64,000 bases of DNA from Chloroflexota bacterium (GTDB taxonomy: Bacteria > Chloroflexota > Dehalococcoidia > Lucifugimonadales > JACPQL01), in the NCBI GenBank assembly GCA_016190445.1, contig JACPQL010000051.1, forward strand, positions 121,594 through 185,593, written 5' to 3'. The notes beneath the pieces were generated by a model. It was not told the origin of the DNA. It did no database searches and worked only from the letters and a program-made list of their open reading frames with translations. Shown here one piece after another: positions 53,186 to 62,630 of this stretch (position 1 is its first letter; each line of letters begins with the position of its first letter). The position numbers and the translations under genes were made by a program.

Positions 53186-54165
53186 ACGACAGCACTAAGA
53201 CCGGTGCTATCCGAGAAAGTCTAGATCCACTCGCACCTCTCGTGGATGACTATCCCAATGAGAAAGTAGGGCGGTCAAGGCTGGTCTTGGCCGATTGTTT
53301 TGAGTGGCTAGCCCGAGTGCCAGAGAACACGCTCCATGCCGTTGTAACCGATCCTCCCTACGGAGTCAAGGAATATGAATCCGAACAGCTAGAAAAAAGA
53401 GAGAACGGGCACGGAGGCATATGGAGAATCCCGCCCTCCTTCGATGGTTCCACTCGTTCGCCACTCCCCCGCTTCACTGCGTTGAACGCGAAGGAACGCT
53501 CCGTTCTGGTGGCTTACTTTACAAGGTGGAGCGAACTGGTCACACATGCTCTTAGGCCAGGGGGACACGTTTTTATCGCGAGTAACTCGTTCCTCTCGAA
53601 TATTGTTTTCTCCGCCCTCGCAGACGGAGGCCTAGAATTCCGAGGAGAGCTAATACGATTGGTCCGAACCTTACGGGGCGGGAACCGCCCCAAGAACGCA
53701 GAGGAAGAGTTTCCGGGCGTGTGCTCTACCATCCGGGGGGCATATGAGCCTTGGGGCATCTTTCGAAAGCCACTCCCTTCCGGTATGAAAGTCAGCGACT
53801 GCCTGTTGGAATACCAGACCGGTGGCCTCCGCCGGGGCGTGAACGGTGCCCACCAGTTTACAGACGTGATCGTTAGCGAGCGAACACCGCGTCGGGAGCG
53901 TGAGATCGCAGACCATCCAAGTCTGAAGCCCCAGTCCCTCCTGCGGCAGCTGGTGTATATGGCCCTTCCCCTGGGTGTGGGTATAATCGCCGACCCCTTC
54001 ATGGGCTCGGGGTCAACCGTGGCAGCGGGAGAGGCGATGGGGCTAGCTTGTATTGGAGTTGAGCGATACCAGCCTTACTATGAGATGGCCCTCGATGCAG
54101 CTCCCAAGCTTGCTGCGCTCCCTACCAAGGGCTTCAGTTTCTACGACGAGTTAGAAGACCTGTAA
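53182..54165 (+). CDS. DNA methyltransferase of the N6-adenine/N4-cytosine class (beta type)
   Basis: 327 residues. Catalytic motif IV TDPPYGVKE at residues 56-64 comes before motif I at about 270 (IADPFMGSGSTVAAG), the beta-class order; PSLKPQSLLRQLV is motif X-like. AT content is higher than in neighbouring genes. DPPY fits N6-adenine more often than N4-cytosine, but either is possible. It overlaps the HTH gene upstream and, at its 3' end, the convergent endonuclease by 25 bases. Modification half of a type II system. Confidence 0.92.
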   Translation: MNDSTKTGAIRESLDPLAPLVDDYPNEKVGRSRLVLADCFEWLARVPENTLHAVVTDPPYGVKEYESEQLEKRENGHGGIWRIPPSFDGSTRSPLPRFTALNAKERSVLVAYFTRWSELVTHALRPGGHVFIASNSFLSNIVFSALADGGLEFRGELIRLVRTLRGGNRPKNAEEEFPGVCSTIRGAYEPWGIFRKPLPSGMKVSDCLLEYQTGGLRRGVNGAHQFTDVIVSERTPRREREIADHPSLKPQSLLRQLVYMALPLGVGIIADPFMGSGSTVAAGEAMGLACIGVERYQPYYEMALDAAPKLAALPTKGFSFYDELEDL

Positions 54166-54785
54166 ATCCAGTTGGCTATCATCTTGTCGTATCCCGACTT
54201 GGTGATGCTAGCGGTAATGGTCCGGCGGCTCTGTGCCGACCGGCCTGCGAATTTCCAGTCGTCCTTTGTCAACTTCGCCCCCACAACCATGAGAAAACGA
54301 AACGGTTTGGGAGGGATACCAAGAAATTTGTCCCGAGGCCCGTTGGTATCGAATACAAACACCATTAGCCAGATATCCTCGGGGTTGTGGCCCTGCCAAC
54401 CCTTAAGGTAGCGGGATCCCTTTACTTCGATGCCCTCAGGAGCATGTTGAACCGCGTCGCCTGAGAAGCGGCCTTTGGGGATCAGGTCAGGGTGACCATT
54501 GTGGTAGCGGTTCTTGACCAATCCAGGGCAATACTTCGGGATCGTTGTCGTCATGAACTCCCCTACGATGCTGCTGAAATTAGCCGGCATCAAGAAGGAC
54601 TCCAGGCGGTCCAGACCTCGGGAGTGAAGCTGAGCATTGATAAACCCGAGGAAATCGATGAACTCCTCCATTGCGCGGAAGATATGGTCCGGGGTGCATC
54701 CGTATGGAAGGTCAGCACGGTGGTTTAGTCCCCGGGGGTCAACCGGCTCTGGCTTGGCTGCTAGCGCTTCTGCATCCTGGGACAA
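54141..54785 (-). CDS. Type II restriction endonuclease, PD-(D/E)xK type
   Basis: 214 residues from the TTG at 54783-54785, which has GGAGG five bases upstream; a TTG at 54797 is the other option. Catalytic elements: HPDLIPKG with the Asp and, 18 residues later, GIEVKGSRY with Glu and Lys, matching PD-x(n)-ExK. Central EEFIDFLGFINAQLHSRGL and FMTTTIPKYCPGL are alpha-helical. Gene convergent with the methyltransferase, sharing 25 bases. Target sequence cannot be predicted. Confidence 0.82.
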   Translation of the reverse strand: MSQDAEALAAKPEPVDPRGLNHRADLPYGCTPDHIFRAMEEFIDFLGFINAQLHSRGLDRLESFLMPANFSSIVGEFMTTTIPKYCPGLVKNRYHNGHPDLIPKGRFSGDAVQHAPEGIEVKGSRYLKGWQGHNPEDIWLMVFVFDTNGPRDKFLGIPPKPFRFLMVVGAKLTKDDWKFAGRSAQSRRTITASITKSGYDKMIANWIYRSSNSS

Positions 54786-54885
54786 AGATGCCTCCAAACT
54801 TGCTGGTGATCACGGCTATTATCCCGGTGCCTTTCATTTATGGGAAGGCAGTTGCTGATCAGCCGTGGTTGTGAGCTGGTTCCGC

Positions 54886-55010
54886 ATGGTGGGCCATCAG
54901 GGATTCGAACCTCCGATTAAGGGTCAAGGCACACCCTTGTGCTCGCCGTTACTCGCAATCTGCGCGGCATCGAGGTGCAAAGCTAATCCGTATGCCGCGC
55001 CTGTCCAACC
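54886..55010. repeat. 125-bp inverted repeat, copy A, with tRNA 3'-end-like sequence
   Basis: The reverse complement matches 62506-62630 at 123 of 125 bases by reading; the two differ at single positions near each end. One end carries TTCGAATCCCTGATGGCCCA plus CCA, as the 3' part of a tRNA gene; the T-stem partner is missing, so there is no complete tRNA. It lies just outside the endonuclease gene. It looks like a residual attachment site. Confidence 0.85.
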
Positions 55011-55050
55011 AGCGCAGCCAGCACCGCTACCAACGCCCCCCCCGCGTGGG

Positions 55051-55070
55051 TGCCCCGACGCGTCGGGGCA
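55051..55070. terminator. Perfect 20-bp palindrome downstream of the NIPSNAP gene
   Basis: TGCCCCGACG / CGTCGGGGCA, directly beyond the stop of the leftward NIPSNAP gene. No T-run follows. One of the CCCCGA palindromes in the window. Confidence 0.5.
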
Positions 55071-55078
55071 AGCCCTGC

Positions 55079-55402
55079 CTACTGCATGGGGGAGTAAGAG
55101 GTGGGGCGCAGGAGCCTGTTGGTGACCCGCGCCACCAGCGGGCCACCGCGCTCCGTCTCCGCCCGCTGCTTGATCCACTCGGGGTCGCTCTGGAAGGCGC
55201 CCCACCGCTTCTCGCGGTCGGCCAGGCTCTCGAAGGCCGTCATGTACACAAGCTGGTTGCTTGTGCCGATGTCCTCGGTCCAGAAGCCCACCACCTTGAT
55301 GCCGTGTTTCTTGAACAGGTTCAGCGTGATGTTGGCGAACCTGTCGTTCACGGCCTGGAGCTTACCGGGGACCACCTCGTAGATGCGCAACTCGTAGATC
55401 AT
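55079..55402 (-). CDS. NIPSNAP family protein
   Basis: 107 residues from the ATG at 55400-55402, with AGGAGG upstream; the longer frame is not needed. Ferredoxin-like alpha/beta fold: MIYELRIYEVVPGKLQAVND, then FKKHGIKVVGFWTEDIG, LVYMTAFESLADREKRWGAF and DPEWIKQRAE. Family of dimeric proteins with unknown role; often next to acyl-CoA or aromatic catabolism genes. Alone, upstream of the acyl-CoA dehydrogenase end across repeat remnants. Confidence 0.9.
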   Translation of the reverse strand: MIYELRIYEVVPGKLQAVNDRFANITLNLFKKHGIKVVGFWTEDIGTSNQLVYMTAFESLADREKRWGAFQSDPEWIKQRAETERGGPLVARVTNRLLRPTSYSPMQ

Positions 55403-55450
55403 GACACACCTCCTAAAGAATTGCCTTTTCCAAAACTGCCCGTGCTTCCT

Positions 55451-55535
55451 CTCATGGTTCGACGGGCTGACCACGAGCGGAAGGTCTACCGCAGCCTGAG
55501 GGCCGCGGCATCATGCCGCCCCGTTTACGGGGCGG
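55451..55535. repeat. Repeat remnant and a CCGCCCCGT hairpin
   Basis: 55451-55480 contains CTCATGGTTCGACGGGCTG and CCACGAGCGG, half of a family-1 element in reverse. At 55516-55535 is a perfect CCGCCCCGT / ACGGGGCGG hairpin, downstream of the leftward acyl-CoA dehydrogenase stop, possibly a terminator. Confidence 0.55.
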
Positions 55536-55559
55536 TCGTGTCTGTGCACCAGTGCACTG

Positions 55560-56714
55560 CTACACCGGCATGGCCTTGAGCACGCCGCGGGCGATGACAA
55601 TGCGCTGCACCTCACTGGAGCCCTCGTATATCTCCACGACCCGTTGGTCCCGGTAGTGGCGCTCCACCGGGCTCTCCTTGAAGTAGCCATAGCCACCGTG
55701 GACCTGGAGCGCCCGGTCGCAGGCGAAGTGGGCTGCCTCGCTGGCGAAGAGCTTGGCCATGGCCGACTCCTGGCCGTGGGGCAGGTCCTGGTCCTTGAGG
55801 GTGGCGGCCCGGCGCACCAGAAGCCGCGCCGCATCGAGCTGGGTGGCCATATCCGCGATCATGAACTGGATGGCCTGATGCTCCGCCAGGGGCTTGCCGA
55901 AGGTGACCCTCTGCTGGGAGTAGCGGACCGCCGCCTCGAAGGCCGCCTGGCCTATGCCCACCGACTGTGCCGCTATGATGATGCGGCTGGAGTCCAGGAC
56001 CTGCATGGCTATCCTGAACCCCTCTCCCTCCGCACCAAGCCGGTTCTCCGCAGGCACCGGGCAGTCGTCAAAGACCAGCTCGGCGGTGCTGGAGGCCCGC
56101 ATCCCCATCTTGCCGTGCTGCGGGTTGGCGGTGAAGCCAGGGGACCCCTTCTCCACCACGAAGACGCCCACCCCTCGGTGCCGCAGGGAGGGGTCCTGGG
56201 TGGCGAAGACCACGACGGTGTTGGCCAGGTCTCCGTTGGTGATGAAGGTCTTGGCCCCGTTCAGCAAGTACCGCCCGCCCCTCGGCGTCGCGGTGCACTG
56301 GAGCGCCGCGGCGTCGCTGCCGTTGCCCGGCTCCGTCAGCGCCCACGCGCACAGCTCCTCGCCGCGGGCCAGGGGAGGAAGGAACCGCTCCTTCTGCCCC
56401 TCAGTGCCGAAACGGGCGATGGTGGAAGTGCCCAGGGAGAGATGGGCGATGAAGCAGACGCTGGTGCCGGCGCACCCTCTGGCCACCTCCTCGGTCGCGA
56501 TAGCCAACTCCCGGTAGCCGCCGCCACTGCCCCCGTACCTGGGGTCAACGGTGAGGCCCATGAGGCCCAGAGAGGCCAGCCCCTTCAGGTTCTCCCAAGG
56601 GAACCGCTCCGCCTCGTCCAGTTCCCTGGCGCGGGGCACCAGCTCGCGGTCGGCGAACTCCCGCACAGTGCGCTGGAGCATTCGCTCTTCTTCGGAAAGA
56701 AGCGGGTCGCTCAT
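55560..56714 (-). CDS. Acyl-CoA dehydrogenase (second)
   Basis: 384 residues from the ATG at 56712-56714; ten more codons are open upstream. FAD/substrate segment AWALTEPGNGSDAAAL, NGAKTFITNGDLA and the C-terminal DQRVVEIYEGSSEVQRIVIAR with the catalytic Glu in YEGSSE, the usual position for short- and medium-chain dehydrogenases. AAGGGGGACAG precedes the ATG. First step of fatty or branched acyl-CoA oxidation. The methylmalonyl-CoA mutase 1 kb away supports propionate or odd/branched chain use. Confidence 0.93.
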   Translation of the reverse strand: MSDPLLSEEERMLQRTVREFADRELVPRARELDEAERFPWENLKGLASLGLMGLTVDPRYGGSGGGYRELAIATEEVARGCAGTSVCFIAHLSLGTSTIARFGTEGQKERFLPPLARGEELCAWALTEPGNGSDAAALQCTATPRGGRYLLNGAKTFITNGDLANTVVVFATQDPSLRHRGVGVFVVEKGSPGFTANPQHGKMGMRASSTAELVFDDCPVPAENRLGAEGEGFRIAMQVLDSSRIIIAAQSVGIGQAAFEAAVRYSQQRVTFGKPLAEHQAIQFMIADMATQLDAARLLVRRAATLKDQDLPHGQESAMAKLFASEAAHFACDRALQVHGGYGYFKESPVERHYRDQRVVEIYEGSSEVQRIVIARGVLKAMPV

Positions 56715-56757
56715 GGTCTGTCCCCCTTGTGGGTTGCGCCTCAAGCCCCGTCAGAGG

Positions 56758-56985
56758 TCACCGACTGGTGGCATCGTGCGATACATGCCCGCGCGACTCG
56801 AACACGATGTTGTGCGGGTCGGAGACGCGTCGCTCGGCATGGATCACTTCTATGCTCACGATGTCGCCGTTAACATCGTAATCGGCAATAACCCCCTCTC
56901 GAAGCTCCTCGCTTTCCACGACTCTCGCCACTTCGCGCAGCACGATAGTTAGGGTGTCGGTCTCCGGATCGTAGATGACTTTCAT
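56758..56985 (-). CDS. DUF2283 small protein
   Basis: 75 residues: MKVIYDPETDTLTIVLREV, then EGVIADYDVNGDIVSIEVIHA. This is the DUF2283 strand pattern. It follows and overlaps the DUF4258 gene by four bases. DUF2283 genes are often next to DUF4258 or other toxin-like genes, so an antitoxin-like role is possible; no function is established. Confidence 0.88.
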   Translation of the reverse strand: MKVIYDPETDTLTIVLREVARVVESEELREGVIADYDVNGDIVSIEVIHAERRVSDPHNIVFESRGHVSHDATSR

Positions 56986-57284
56986 GGCTGTGTCTCTGGT
57001 GGCAGGTACCTGCCAATTCTGGAAGTCTTGTAAGCTGTCAACACGTGAAACCCGTCCTGTCTCAGTCGTACGAATACGCGAAGCAGCATCTGTTTCGACT
57101 CAATAGAGTCAAAATGCACCTTCTGGATGGGCAGAGGCAAGCTCAAGTACGCCTCTTCCTCCAATCCCTCCAACAGTGACGTGAACTCCTCTCCCGCATC
57201 CATAAGAGTGGCCACCGCTTCCTCCCTAGATATACCCCGCCTTTCCATCTGCACCAATGCGTGAGCGCTGAACGTGACTTCCAT
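56982..57284 (-). CDS. DUF4258 protein
   Basis: 100 residues: FSAHALVQMERRGISREEAV, then LRVFVRLRQDGFHVLTAYKTS. DUF4258 proteins have a small fold like BrnT/RelE-type toxins. It is upstream of and overlaps the DUF2283 gene. The pair is a toxin-antitoxin-like unit by arrangement and family; activity is not known. Confidence 0.88.
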   Translation of the reverse strand: MEVTFSAHALVQMERRGISREEAVATLMDAGEEFTSLLEGLEEEAYLSLPLPIQKVHFDSIESKQMLLRVFVRLRQDGFHVLTAYKTSRIGRYLPPETQP

Positions 57285-57313
57285 CGCCTACGGCCTACAG
57301 TTCCCGCCGCAGG

Positions 57314-57736
57314 CTACTTGCGAGTGCCCAGAGTCGTCTGCCACAGGTCGGCGTGGCGCTCCTCGTCGGAGAGGATGCGCTCCAGCATGAGGCGGGTGAC
57401 CGGGTCGTTCTCGCTGGCGGAGAGAGCGATGTGCTCCTTGTACTGCCGGATGGCGTGGTTTTCGGCGTCCAGGTCGTCCTGCATCATCTTCCTGAGATCG
57501 CCGCCCTTCCTGATCTGGGAGATGGTGGTGGGCGGCTCACCCCCCAGATATACGATGCGCTCCGCCAGCATCTCCAGGTGCTTCATCTCATCCCTGGAGG
57601 TCGTCTCAAATAGCTCGATGATAGCGGGGCTCTCCACCCCCTCGGCCGTGTAGTGGTGCCACAGGTACTGCATGATGGCCGCCAGTTCGTCGGAGACATC
57701 CTGCGAAAGCGCCTCGATGACGTCCTGCTTGCTCAC
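57314..57736 (-). CDS. Ferritin-like / bacterioferritin-like protein
   Basis: 140 residues, four-helix bundle. Metal residues: Glu in VSDELAAIMQYLWHHY, Glu and His in SRDEMKHLEMLAE, Glu in DLDAENHAIRQYKEH and DEERHADLWQ near the C-terminus. It could store iron or act as a ferroxidase and peroxide-protection protein. The heme-binding Met of bacterioferritin is not evident. Stands alone between the DUF4258 and mutase genes. Confidence 0.85.
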   Translation of the reverse strand: MSKQDVIEALSQDVSDELAAIMQYLWHHYTAEGVESPAIIELFETTSRDEMKHLEMLAERIVYLGGEPPTTISQIRKGGDLRKMMQDDLDAENHAIRQYKEHIALSASENDPVTRLMLERILSDEERHADLWQTTLGTRK

Positions 57737-57797
57737 GGGTGACCTCCTCTTAGTGTGACTAGGCCCCGCGTGGGGCTCGTACCCTACCTATTACAGC

Positions 57798-59453
57798 TTA
57801 CAGTCCCGCGAACTCCCGTTGCTCGCCCCAGACGCCGCGAAACACGTCGCATATCTCGCCCAGGGTGGCGCAGGCTTCCACGCACTCCAGGATAGCGGGC
57901 ATGGTGTTCTCTTGGCTACGGGCCACCTCCCCCAGCCGGCGCAGCGCCCTCACCACCGACTGGCCGTTGCGCTCGCGGCGCACCCGCTTCAGCCGCTCCA
58001 ACTGGCGTCGCGCCGCCTCCGGGTCCACCTTGAGGATGCCGCGCACCGGAGGCTCCTCGGCACGGTACCGGTTCACGCCCACAATGACCCGCTTGCCGCT
58101 CTCCACCTCCCGCTGGTGGCGGTAGGCTGCCTCGTGGATCTCGCGCATCTGGAACCCCTGCTCCAGCGCCGCCAGGGCTCCGCCCATATCCTCGATCTTC
58201 TCCATATAGGCGTTGGCCTCCCGCTCCAGGGTGCCGGTCAAGCTCTCCACGTAGTAGGAACCGGCCAGGGGGTCCACCGTCTCGGTGACGCCCGACTCGT
58301 GGGCCAGGACCTGCTGGGTCCGCAGGGATAGCTGCACCGACTCCTCGGTGGGGAGGGCCAGGGCCTCGTCTCTGGAGTTGACGTGAAGCGACTGGGTGCC
58401 ACCCAGCACCGCCGCCAGCGCCTGCACCGTGGTGCGCACCACGTTGTTGTCCGGCTGCTGGGCAGTGAGCGTCACCCCCGCCGTCTGGGTGTGGAAGCGG
58501 AGCATCCAGGAGCGGGGGTTCTTGGCGCGGAACCGCTCCCGCATGATGCGCGCCCACATGCGTCGGGCGGCGCGGAACTTGGCCACCTCCTCGAACAGAT
58601 TGTTGTGGGCCACGAAGAAGAAAGAGAGCCTGGGAGCGAAGTCGTCCACTTTAAGCCCGGCGTCCACGGCCGCCTGGACATAGGCGATAGCGTTGGCGAA
58701 GGTGAAGGCCAGTTCCTGCACCGCCGTGGCCCCGGCCTCCCGCATGTGATAGCCGCTGATGCTGATGGTGTTCCACTGGGGCACGTGCTGGCAACAGAAC
58801 TGGAACACGTCGGTGACCAGACGCAGAGAGGGGCGCGGAGGGAAGATGTAGGTGCCCCTGGCTATGTACTCCTTGAGAATGTCGTTCTGGACCGTGCCGC
58901 CCACCTTGGCGAACGGTACCCCCTGCTTCTTGGCCACGGCCAGGTATATGGCCAGCAGCATGGAAGCGGTGGCGTTGATGGTCATGGAGGTGGTCACCCG
59001 GTCCAGGGGGAGCCCCTCCATGAGCAGCTCCATGTCGGCCAGGGTGCAGATGGGGACGCCCACCTTGCCCACCTCGCCCTGGGCCAGGGGGTGGTCCGAG
59101 TCATACCCCATCTGGGTGGGCAGGTCGAAGGCCACCGACAGGCCCATCTGGCCCTGCTCCAGCAGGTAGCGGAAGCGGCGGTTGGACTCCTCGGGAGAGG
59201 CGTAACCGGCGTACTGGCGCATGGTCCACAGCCGGCCCCGGTACATGTTGGGCTGCACGCCGCGGGTGTAGGGGTACTCGCCAGAGAACCCGACGTCCCT
59301 GAGGTAGTCCAGATCAGCCAGGTCCTCCGGGGTGTACAGCGGGGCGATGGGCAGCCCCGAGTTGGACTCGAAGCTGGGCTCCCGCTCTGGCGCTCGCTCC
59401 AGGGCGGGCTTGAGCGTCTTCTCCTCCCACTCCTGTTTGTTTCGGCTGCTCAC
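57798..59453 (-). CDS. Methylmalonyl-CoA mutase large subunit, catalytic part without B12 domain
   Basis: 551 residues from the GTG at 59451-59453 (the frame is open to 59489, start uncertain). Substrate and TIM-barrel features: [70 protein letters not shown] and [20 protein letters not shown]. The chain ends at about 550 with no cobalamin-binding domain, so a separate B12-binding subunit must exist outside the window, as in the archaeal-type mutase. Converts methylmalonyl-CoA and succinyl-CoA. Could be isobutyryl-CoA or another mutase; the specificity residues are not decisive. Confidence 0.9.
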   Translation of the reverse strand: MSSRNKQEWEEKTLKPALERAPEREPSFESNSGLPIAPLYTPEDLADLDYLRDVGFSGEYPYTRGVQPNMYRGRLWTMRQYAGYASPEESNRRFRYLLEQGQMGLSVAFDLPTQMGYDSDHPLAQGEVGKVGVPICTLADMELLMEGLPLDRVTTSMTINATASMLLAIYLAVAKKQGVPFAKVGGTVQNDILKEYIARGTYIFPPRPSLRLVTDVFQFCCQHVPQWNTISISGYHMREAGATAVQELAFTFANAIAYVQAAVDAGLKVDDFAPRLSFFFVAHNNLFEEVAKFRAARRMWARIMRERFRAKNPRSWMLRFHTQTAGVTLTAQQPDNNVVRTTVQALAAVLGGTQSLHVNSRDEALALPTEESVQLSLRTQQVLAHESGVTETVDPLAGSYYVESLTGTLEREANAYMEKIEDMGGALAALEQGFQMREIHEAAYRHQREVESGKRVIVGVNRYRAEEPPVRGILKVDPEAARRQLERLKRVRRERNGQSVVRALRRLGEVARSQENTMPAILECVEACATLGEICDVFRGVWGEQREFAGL

Positions 59454-59507
59454 AGGGGCAGTGTACAGCGCCTTGCCCCGCTGTGGCAACGAGGAGGCGC
59501 ATGCTGG

Positions 59508-59513
59508 TATACT
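59508..59513 (+). promoter_or_regulatory. -10 box of the large membrane protein gene
   Basis: TATACT ends nine bases before the ATG at 59523 with no ribosome binding site in between. The -35 is weak. Third case of near-leaderless spacing in the window. Confidence 0.4.
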
Positions 59514-59522
59514 GCGTCTGCC

Positions 59523-61412
59523 ATGCTCATCTGGCTCCGACGGGCCATCGCCTCTTTTCTGATTGTGCTATTCGTTCCCGTTTTCCTTGTCGTCTTATTG
59601 CTCTTGCAGCTCAACAGCACTGTCCTGGACTCGGACTTCTACAAGCGACAACTGCGCCAGGCGGACATATACAACTTCCTGTACGAAGACTGGGTGGTGG
59701 CGGAAGTTGACAAACAATTGCAAGAGACGAAAGACCCGCCCATCTCCAAGCTCCTCACGGGCCGGCAGGTGGTCTCCTACGCCAAGAGGATTGCGCCACC
59801 CGAGTACCTCCAAACGCAGACGGAGCAGGTCATCGGGCAGGTGGTGCCCTACGTTACCGGCGACCAGGACAGCTTCGCCATCACGGTGTCCCTCCAGGAG
59901 CGCGCGGATGCCGCTCTGGAGGTGCTGCGGGACTTCGTCGGCGACCCAGCCACGTACAACTTCCTGTTCGATGAGATGGTCACCCCCGCGGTGCGGGACA
60001 ATATGGAGGCCATCACTGGCCCGCCTCTTGGCATGAAGGTCACCGACCAGCAGGTGGTGGACGGGCTAAAGGAGGTGGTGGCGCAGGAGTGGGTCCGCGC
60101 CCAGGCGGACAACGTTGTGGACACCGCGGGGCCGTACATCACAGGGCGCAAGGACACCTTCACACTGACGGTGCCCCTGGCAGACCGGGCAGAGGCGGCC
60201 CTGGGGGTGGTCCAGCGCTTCATCCGGGACGCCAATGTCTATGACCTCTTGTTTGACCAGGTCATTGCGCCGGCTGTGCAAGGTAACCTGGGTAACGCTG
60301 TCCAGTTGCCCTTTGGCATCTCCATCACTGACGCTGAGGTGGTGGGGGCGGTGAAGGAGGTAGTGACAAGGGAGTGGGTCCAGGGGCAGGTGGACAACCT
60401 CGCGGGCGCGATGGGGCCGTACATCACAGGTCAGAGGGACAGCTTCACGCTGGTGGTGGACCTGGCCGACCGCAAACAGGCCGCCACTCGCGTCGTGGAA
60501 GACATGGCCGACCGCAAGCTGAGAACACTGGTGGACAGCCTGCCTGTCTGTACCCAGCAGCAACTGCTGGAGTTGCTGCAAAGCGGGCTGAGCGGTCAGG
60601 TACCTCCATGCAAACCGGTCGCGTTTACCTACGACCAGTTGAAACAGGCTCTGGGTATTGATCTGGCTGGACCGGTCCGCCAGGTGATAGAGGCGCAGCT
60701 CCCCAGCTCTTTCACCTTCACCGACACCGACCTACGACGACTCCTGACGCCGGACACGGCACAGCGCCTGGACGATGTGCGCAAGACCCTCCGCGAGGGC
60801 TTCACCTTCACCGACGCCGACCTCCGTCGCATCCTTGGGGAGCAAGGGGGCGAGGAGGCAGCGGCCAGGCTTGACGACGTGCGTGAGACCATCCGCGAGG
60901 GCTTCACCTTTACCGACGCCGACCTGCGAGAACAGATCGAGAAACAGGAAGGCGGCGAAGAGACCCTCCGGCAAATGGACCAGGCACGGTCGTCGCTGGG
61001 CCGGGCCAGAGCGTTGTCATACCCGGCTGGGCTTGCCCTGTTTGCTCTGTTCCTGCTCGCCATCGGCTTTCTGGGCGGCCGGGGCTGGTGGGGGAGGCTC
61101 CGCTGGGCGGCGGTGGCCCTGGCGCTGGCCACGGCGGTGGCCCTGGCGCTGGCCATTGTGGCCCAGGGATTCGTGGCCACGCTTGTGGACACGATGGACC
61201 TGTCCGGCGACGGTATGCCGCAGCAGGTGGCCGATAAGGTCGTGGAGGTGGTGACCAACGTGGCGTCGGACTTCATCGGTGGCGTACGTGGGCGGGCCAT
61301 CACGTACCTCGTCATCGGCCTGGCGGGTGTGGCGGCCTCCATTGTGGGCCCTGTGCTGCTTCGACGCAGGCAGGCGCAGCAGCAAGTTGACGGGGGCGGG
61401 GGCCCGGCCTAG
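59523..61412 (+). CDS. Large membrane protein with three long and three short internal repeats
   Basis: 629 residues from the ATG at 59523; the open frame to 58383 is antisense to the mutase and is not coding. One N-terminal helix (about 8-28), a long extracytoplasmic part and three C-terminal helices (about 500-600). The extracytoplasmic part has three repeats of about 90-110 residues with (V/G)PY(I/V)TG..D.FT(L/I).V.L.DR.(D/E)AA and WV(R/Q).Q.DN. Then three copies of FTFTD(T/A)DLR about 35 residues apart. Family unknown; resembles bacterial surface or mechanosensing-like proteins only in layout. Confidence 0.8.
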   Translation: MLIWLRRAIASFLIVLFVPVFLVVLLLLQLNSTVLDSDFYKRQLRQADIYNFLYEDWVVAEVDKQLQETKDPPISKLLTGRQVVSYAKRIAPPEYLQTQTEQVIGQVVPYVTGDQDSFAITVSLQERADAALEVLRDFVGDPATYNFLFDEMVTPAVRDNMEAITGPPLGMKVTDQQVVDGLKEVVAQEWVRAQADNVVDTAGPYITGRKDTFTLTVPLADRAEAALGVVQRFIRDANVYDLLFDQVIAPAVQGNLGNAVQLPFGISITDAEVVGAVKEVVTREWVQGQVDNLAGAMGPYITGQRDSFTLVVDLADRKQAATRVVEDMADRKLRTLVDSLPVCTQQQLLELLQSGLSGQVPPCKPVAFTYDQLKQALGIDLAGPVRQVIEAQLPSSFTFTDTDLRRLLTPDTAQRLDDVRKTLREGFTFTDADLRRILGEQGGEEAAARLDDVRETIREGFTFTDADLREQIEKQEGGEETLRQMDQARSSLGRARALSYPAGLALFALFLLAIGFLGGRGWWGRLRWAAVALALATAVALALAIVAQGFVATLVDTMDLSGDGMPQQVADKVVEVVTNVASDFIGGVRGRAITYLVIGLAGVAASIVGPVLLRRRQAQQQVDGGGGPA

Positions 61413-61449
61413 AATGGGACGGTAGTAGAACAGGCTTTCGCATTCGACT

Positions 61450-62490
61450 ATGACAGAGCGACTGGTCTCGGGCAAGGTGAGGGAGGATGACGCCTCCCTG
61501 GACACCAGCCTGCGTCCCCGCCGGCTGGAGGAGTTCGTCGGCCAGGACAGGGTGAAGGATAACCTTCGCATCGGCATCCTGGCGGCCCAGCAGCGGGGGG
61601 AGCCCCTGGACCATCTCATGCTGTACGGCCCTCCCGGCCTGGGCAAGACCACCCTGGCCAGCATTGTGGCGGCGGAGCTGGGGGCCAACATACGCATCAC
61701 CTCTGGCCCCGCCGTGGAGCGCACCGGCGAGATGGCGGCCATCCTGACCACCCTGCGCAGCGGCGACGTGCTTTTCATTGATGAGGTACACCGGCTGAGC
61801 CACGTGGTGGAGGAGCTGCTCTACCCCGTGCTGGAGGACTTCTACCTCTCCTGGGTGGTGGGCAAGGGTCTCCAGGCCCAGAGTCTCAACCTGCGCATCG
61901 AGCCCTTCACCCTGGTGGGCGCCACTACCCGCTATGCAATGGTGAGCCCACCCCTGCGGGACCGCTTCGGGGCGGTGTACCGGCTGGACTACTACGACCC
62001 GACGGCGATGGAGGCCATTGTGCGCCGCTCCGCCCACATCCTGGGCGTGGAGGCCGACGACGATGGGGTCGCGGAGATAGCCCGCCGGGCGAGAGGCACG
62101 CCGCGGGTGGCCAATCGGCTGCTCAGGCGGGTGCGCGACTACGCCCAGGTCATGGCCAGCGGGGTGGTGACGGGGCCCGTGGCCAGGCAGGCCCTGGAGC
62201 GCCTTGAGGTGGACAATCTGGGCCTGGACGAGGTGGACCACAAGGTGCTGCGGACCATCGTGGAGAAGTACGACGGCGGCCCCGTGGGCCTGGAGACCAT
62301 TGCCGCCTCCATCAGCGAGGAGGCGGACACCATCATGGACGTGTACGAGCCGTACCTGCTCCAGCTAGGCTTCCTGGAGCGGACGCCCAGAGGCCGGGTG
62401 GTCACCCGGCACGCCTACGAGCACCTGGGCCTCTCTTACCCGGCCCGGCGCGAGACCGTCCAGGGCACCCTCTGGCAGCAGGAGCCGTAA
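61450..62490 (+). CDS. ruvB: Holliday junction helicase RuvB
   Basis: 346 residues. [17 protein letters not shown] N-terminus, Walker [14 protein letters not shown], Walker [12 protein letters not shown], sensor [11 protein letters not shown], arginine finger region [20 protein letters not shown] and a winged-helix C-terminus ending [20 protein letters not shown]. Motor of the RuvABC complex; ruvA and ruvC are at 9.7-10.8 kb. It is followed at once by inverted repeat copy B. Confidence 0.97.
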   Translation: MTERLVSGKVREDDASLDTSLRPRRLEEFVGQDRVKDNLRIGILAAQQRGEPLDHLMLYGPPGLGKTTLASIVAAELGANIRITSGPAVERTGEMAAILTTLRSGDVLFIDEVHRLSHVVEELLYPVLEDFYLSWVVGKGLQAQSLNLRIEPFTLVGATTRYAMVSPPLRDRFGAVYRLDYYDPTAMEAIVRRSAHILGVEADDDGVAEIARRARGTPRVANRLLRRVRDYAQVMASGVVTGPVARQALERLEVDNLGLDEVDHKVLRTIVEKYDGGPVGLETIAASISEEADTIMDVYEPYLLQLGFLERTPRGRVVTRHAYEHLGLSYPARRETVQGTLWQQEP

Positions 62491-62505
62491 GCGCGGGCCG
62501 CGCGG

Positions 62506-62630
62506 GGTTGGATAGGCGCGGCATACGGATTAGCTTTGCACCTCGATGCCGCGCAGATTGCGGGTAACGGCGAGCACAAGGGTGTGCCTTGACCCTTAAT
62601 CGGAGGTTCGAATCCCTGATGGCCCACCAT
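62506..62630. repeat. 125-bp inverted repeat, copy B, with tRNA 3'-end-like sequence
   Basis: Opposite orientation to copy A at 54886-55010. Ends with CTTAATCGGAGGTTCGAAT then CCCTGATGGCCCACCA. Lies 16 bases after ruvB. The complete tRNA body is absent. Confidence 0.85.

Noticed and set aside
58383..59522. Upstream 380 codons of a 1009-residue plus-strand reading frame
   Set aside because: Antisense to the methylmalonyl-CoA mutase gene; the real protein starts at 59523 with a membrane helix.
62506..62630. A complete tRNA gene
   Set aside because: The 3' end and T-loop look like tRNA, but the 5' acceptor strand and the matching T-stem are missing.
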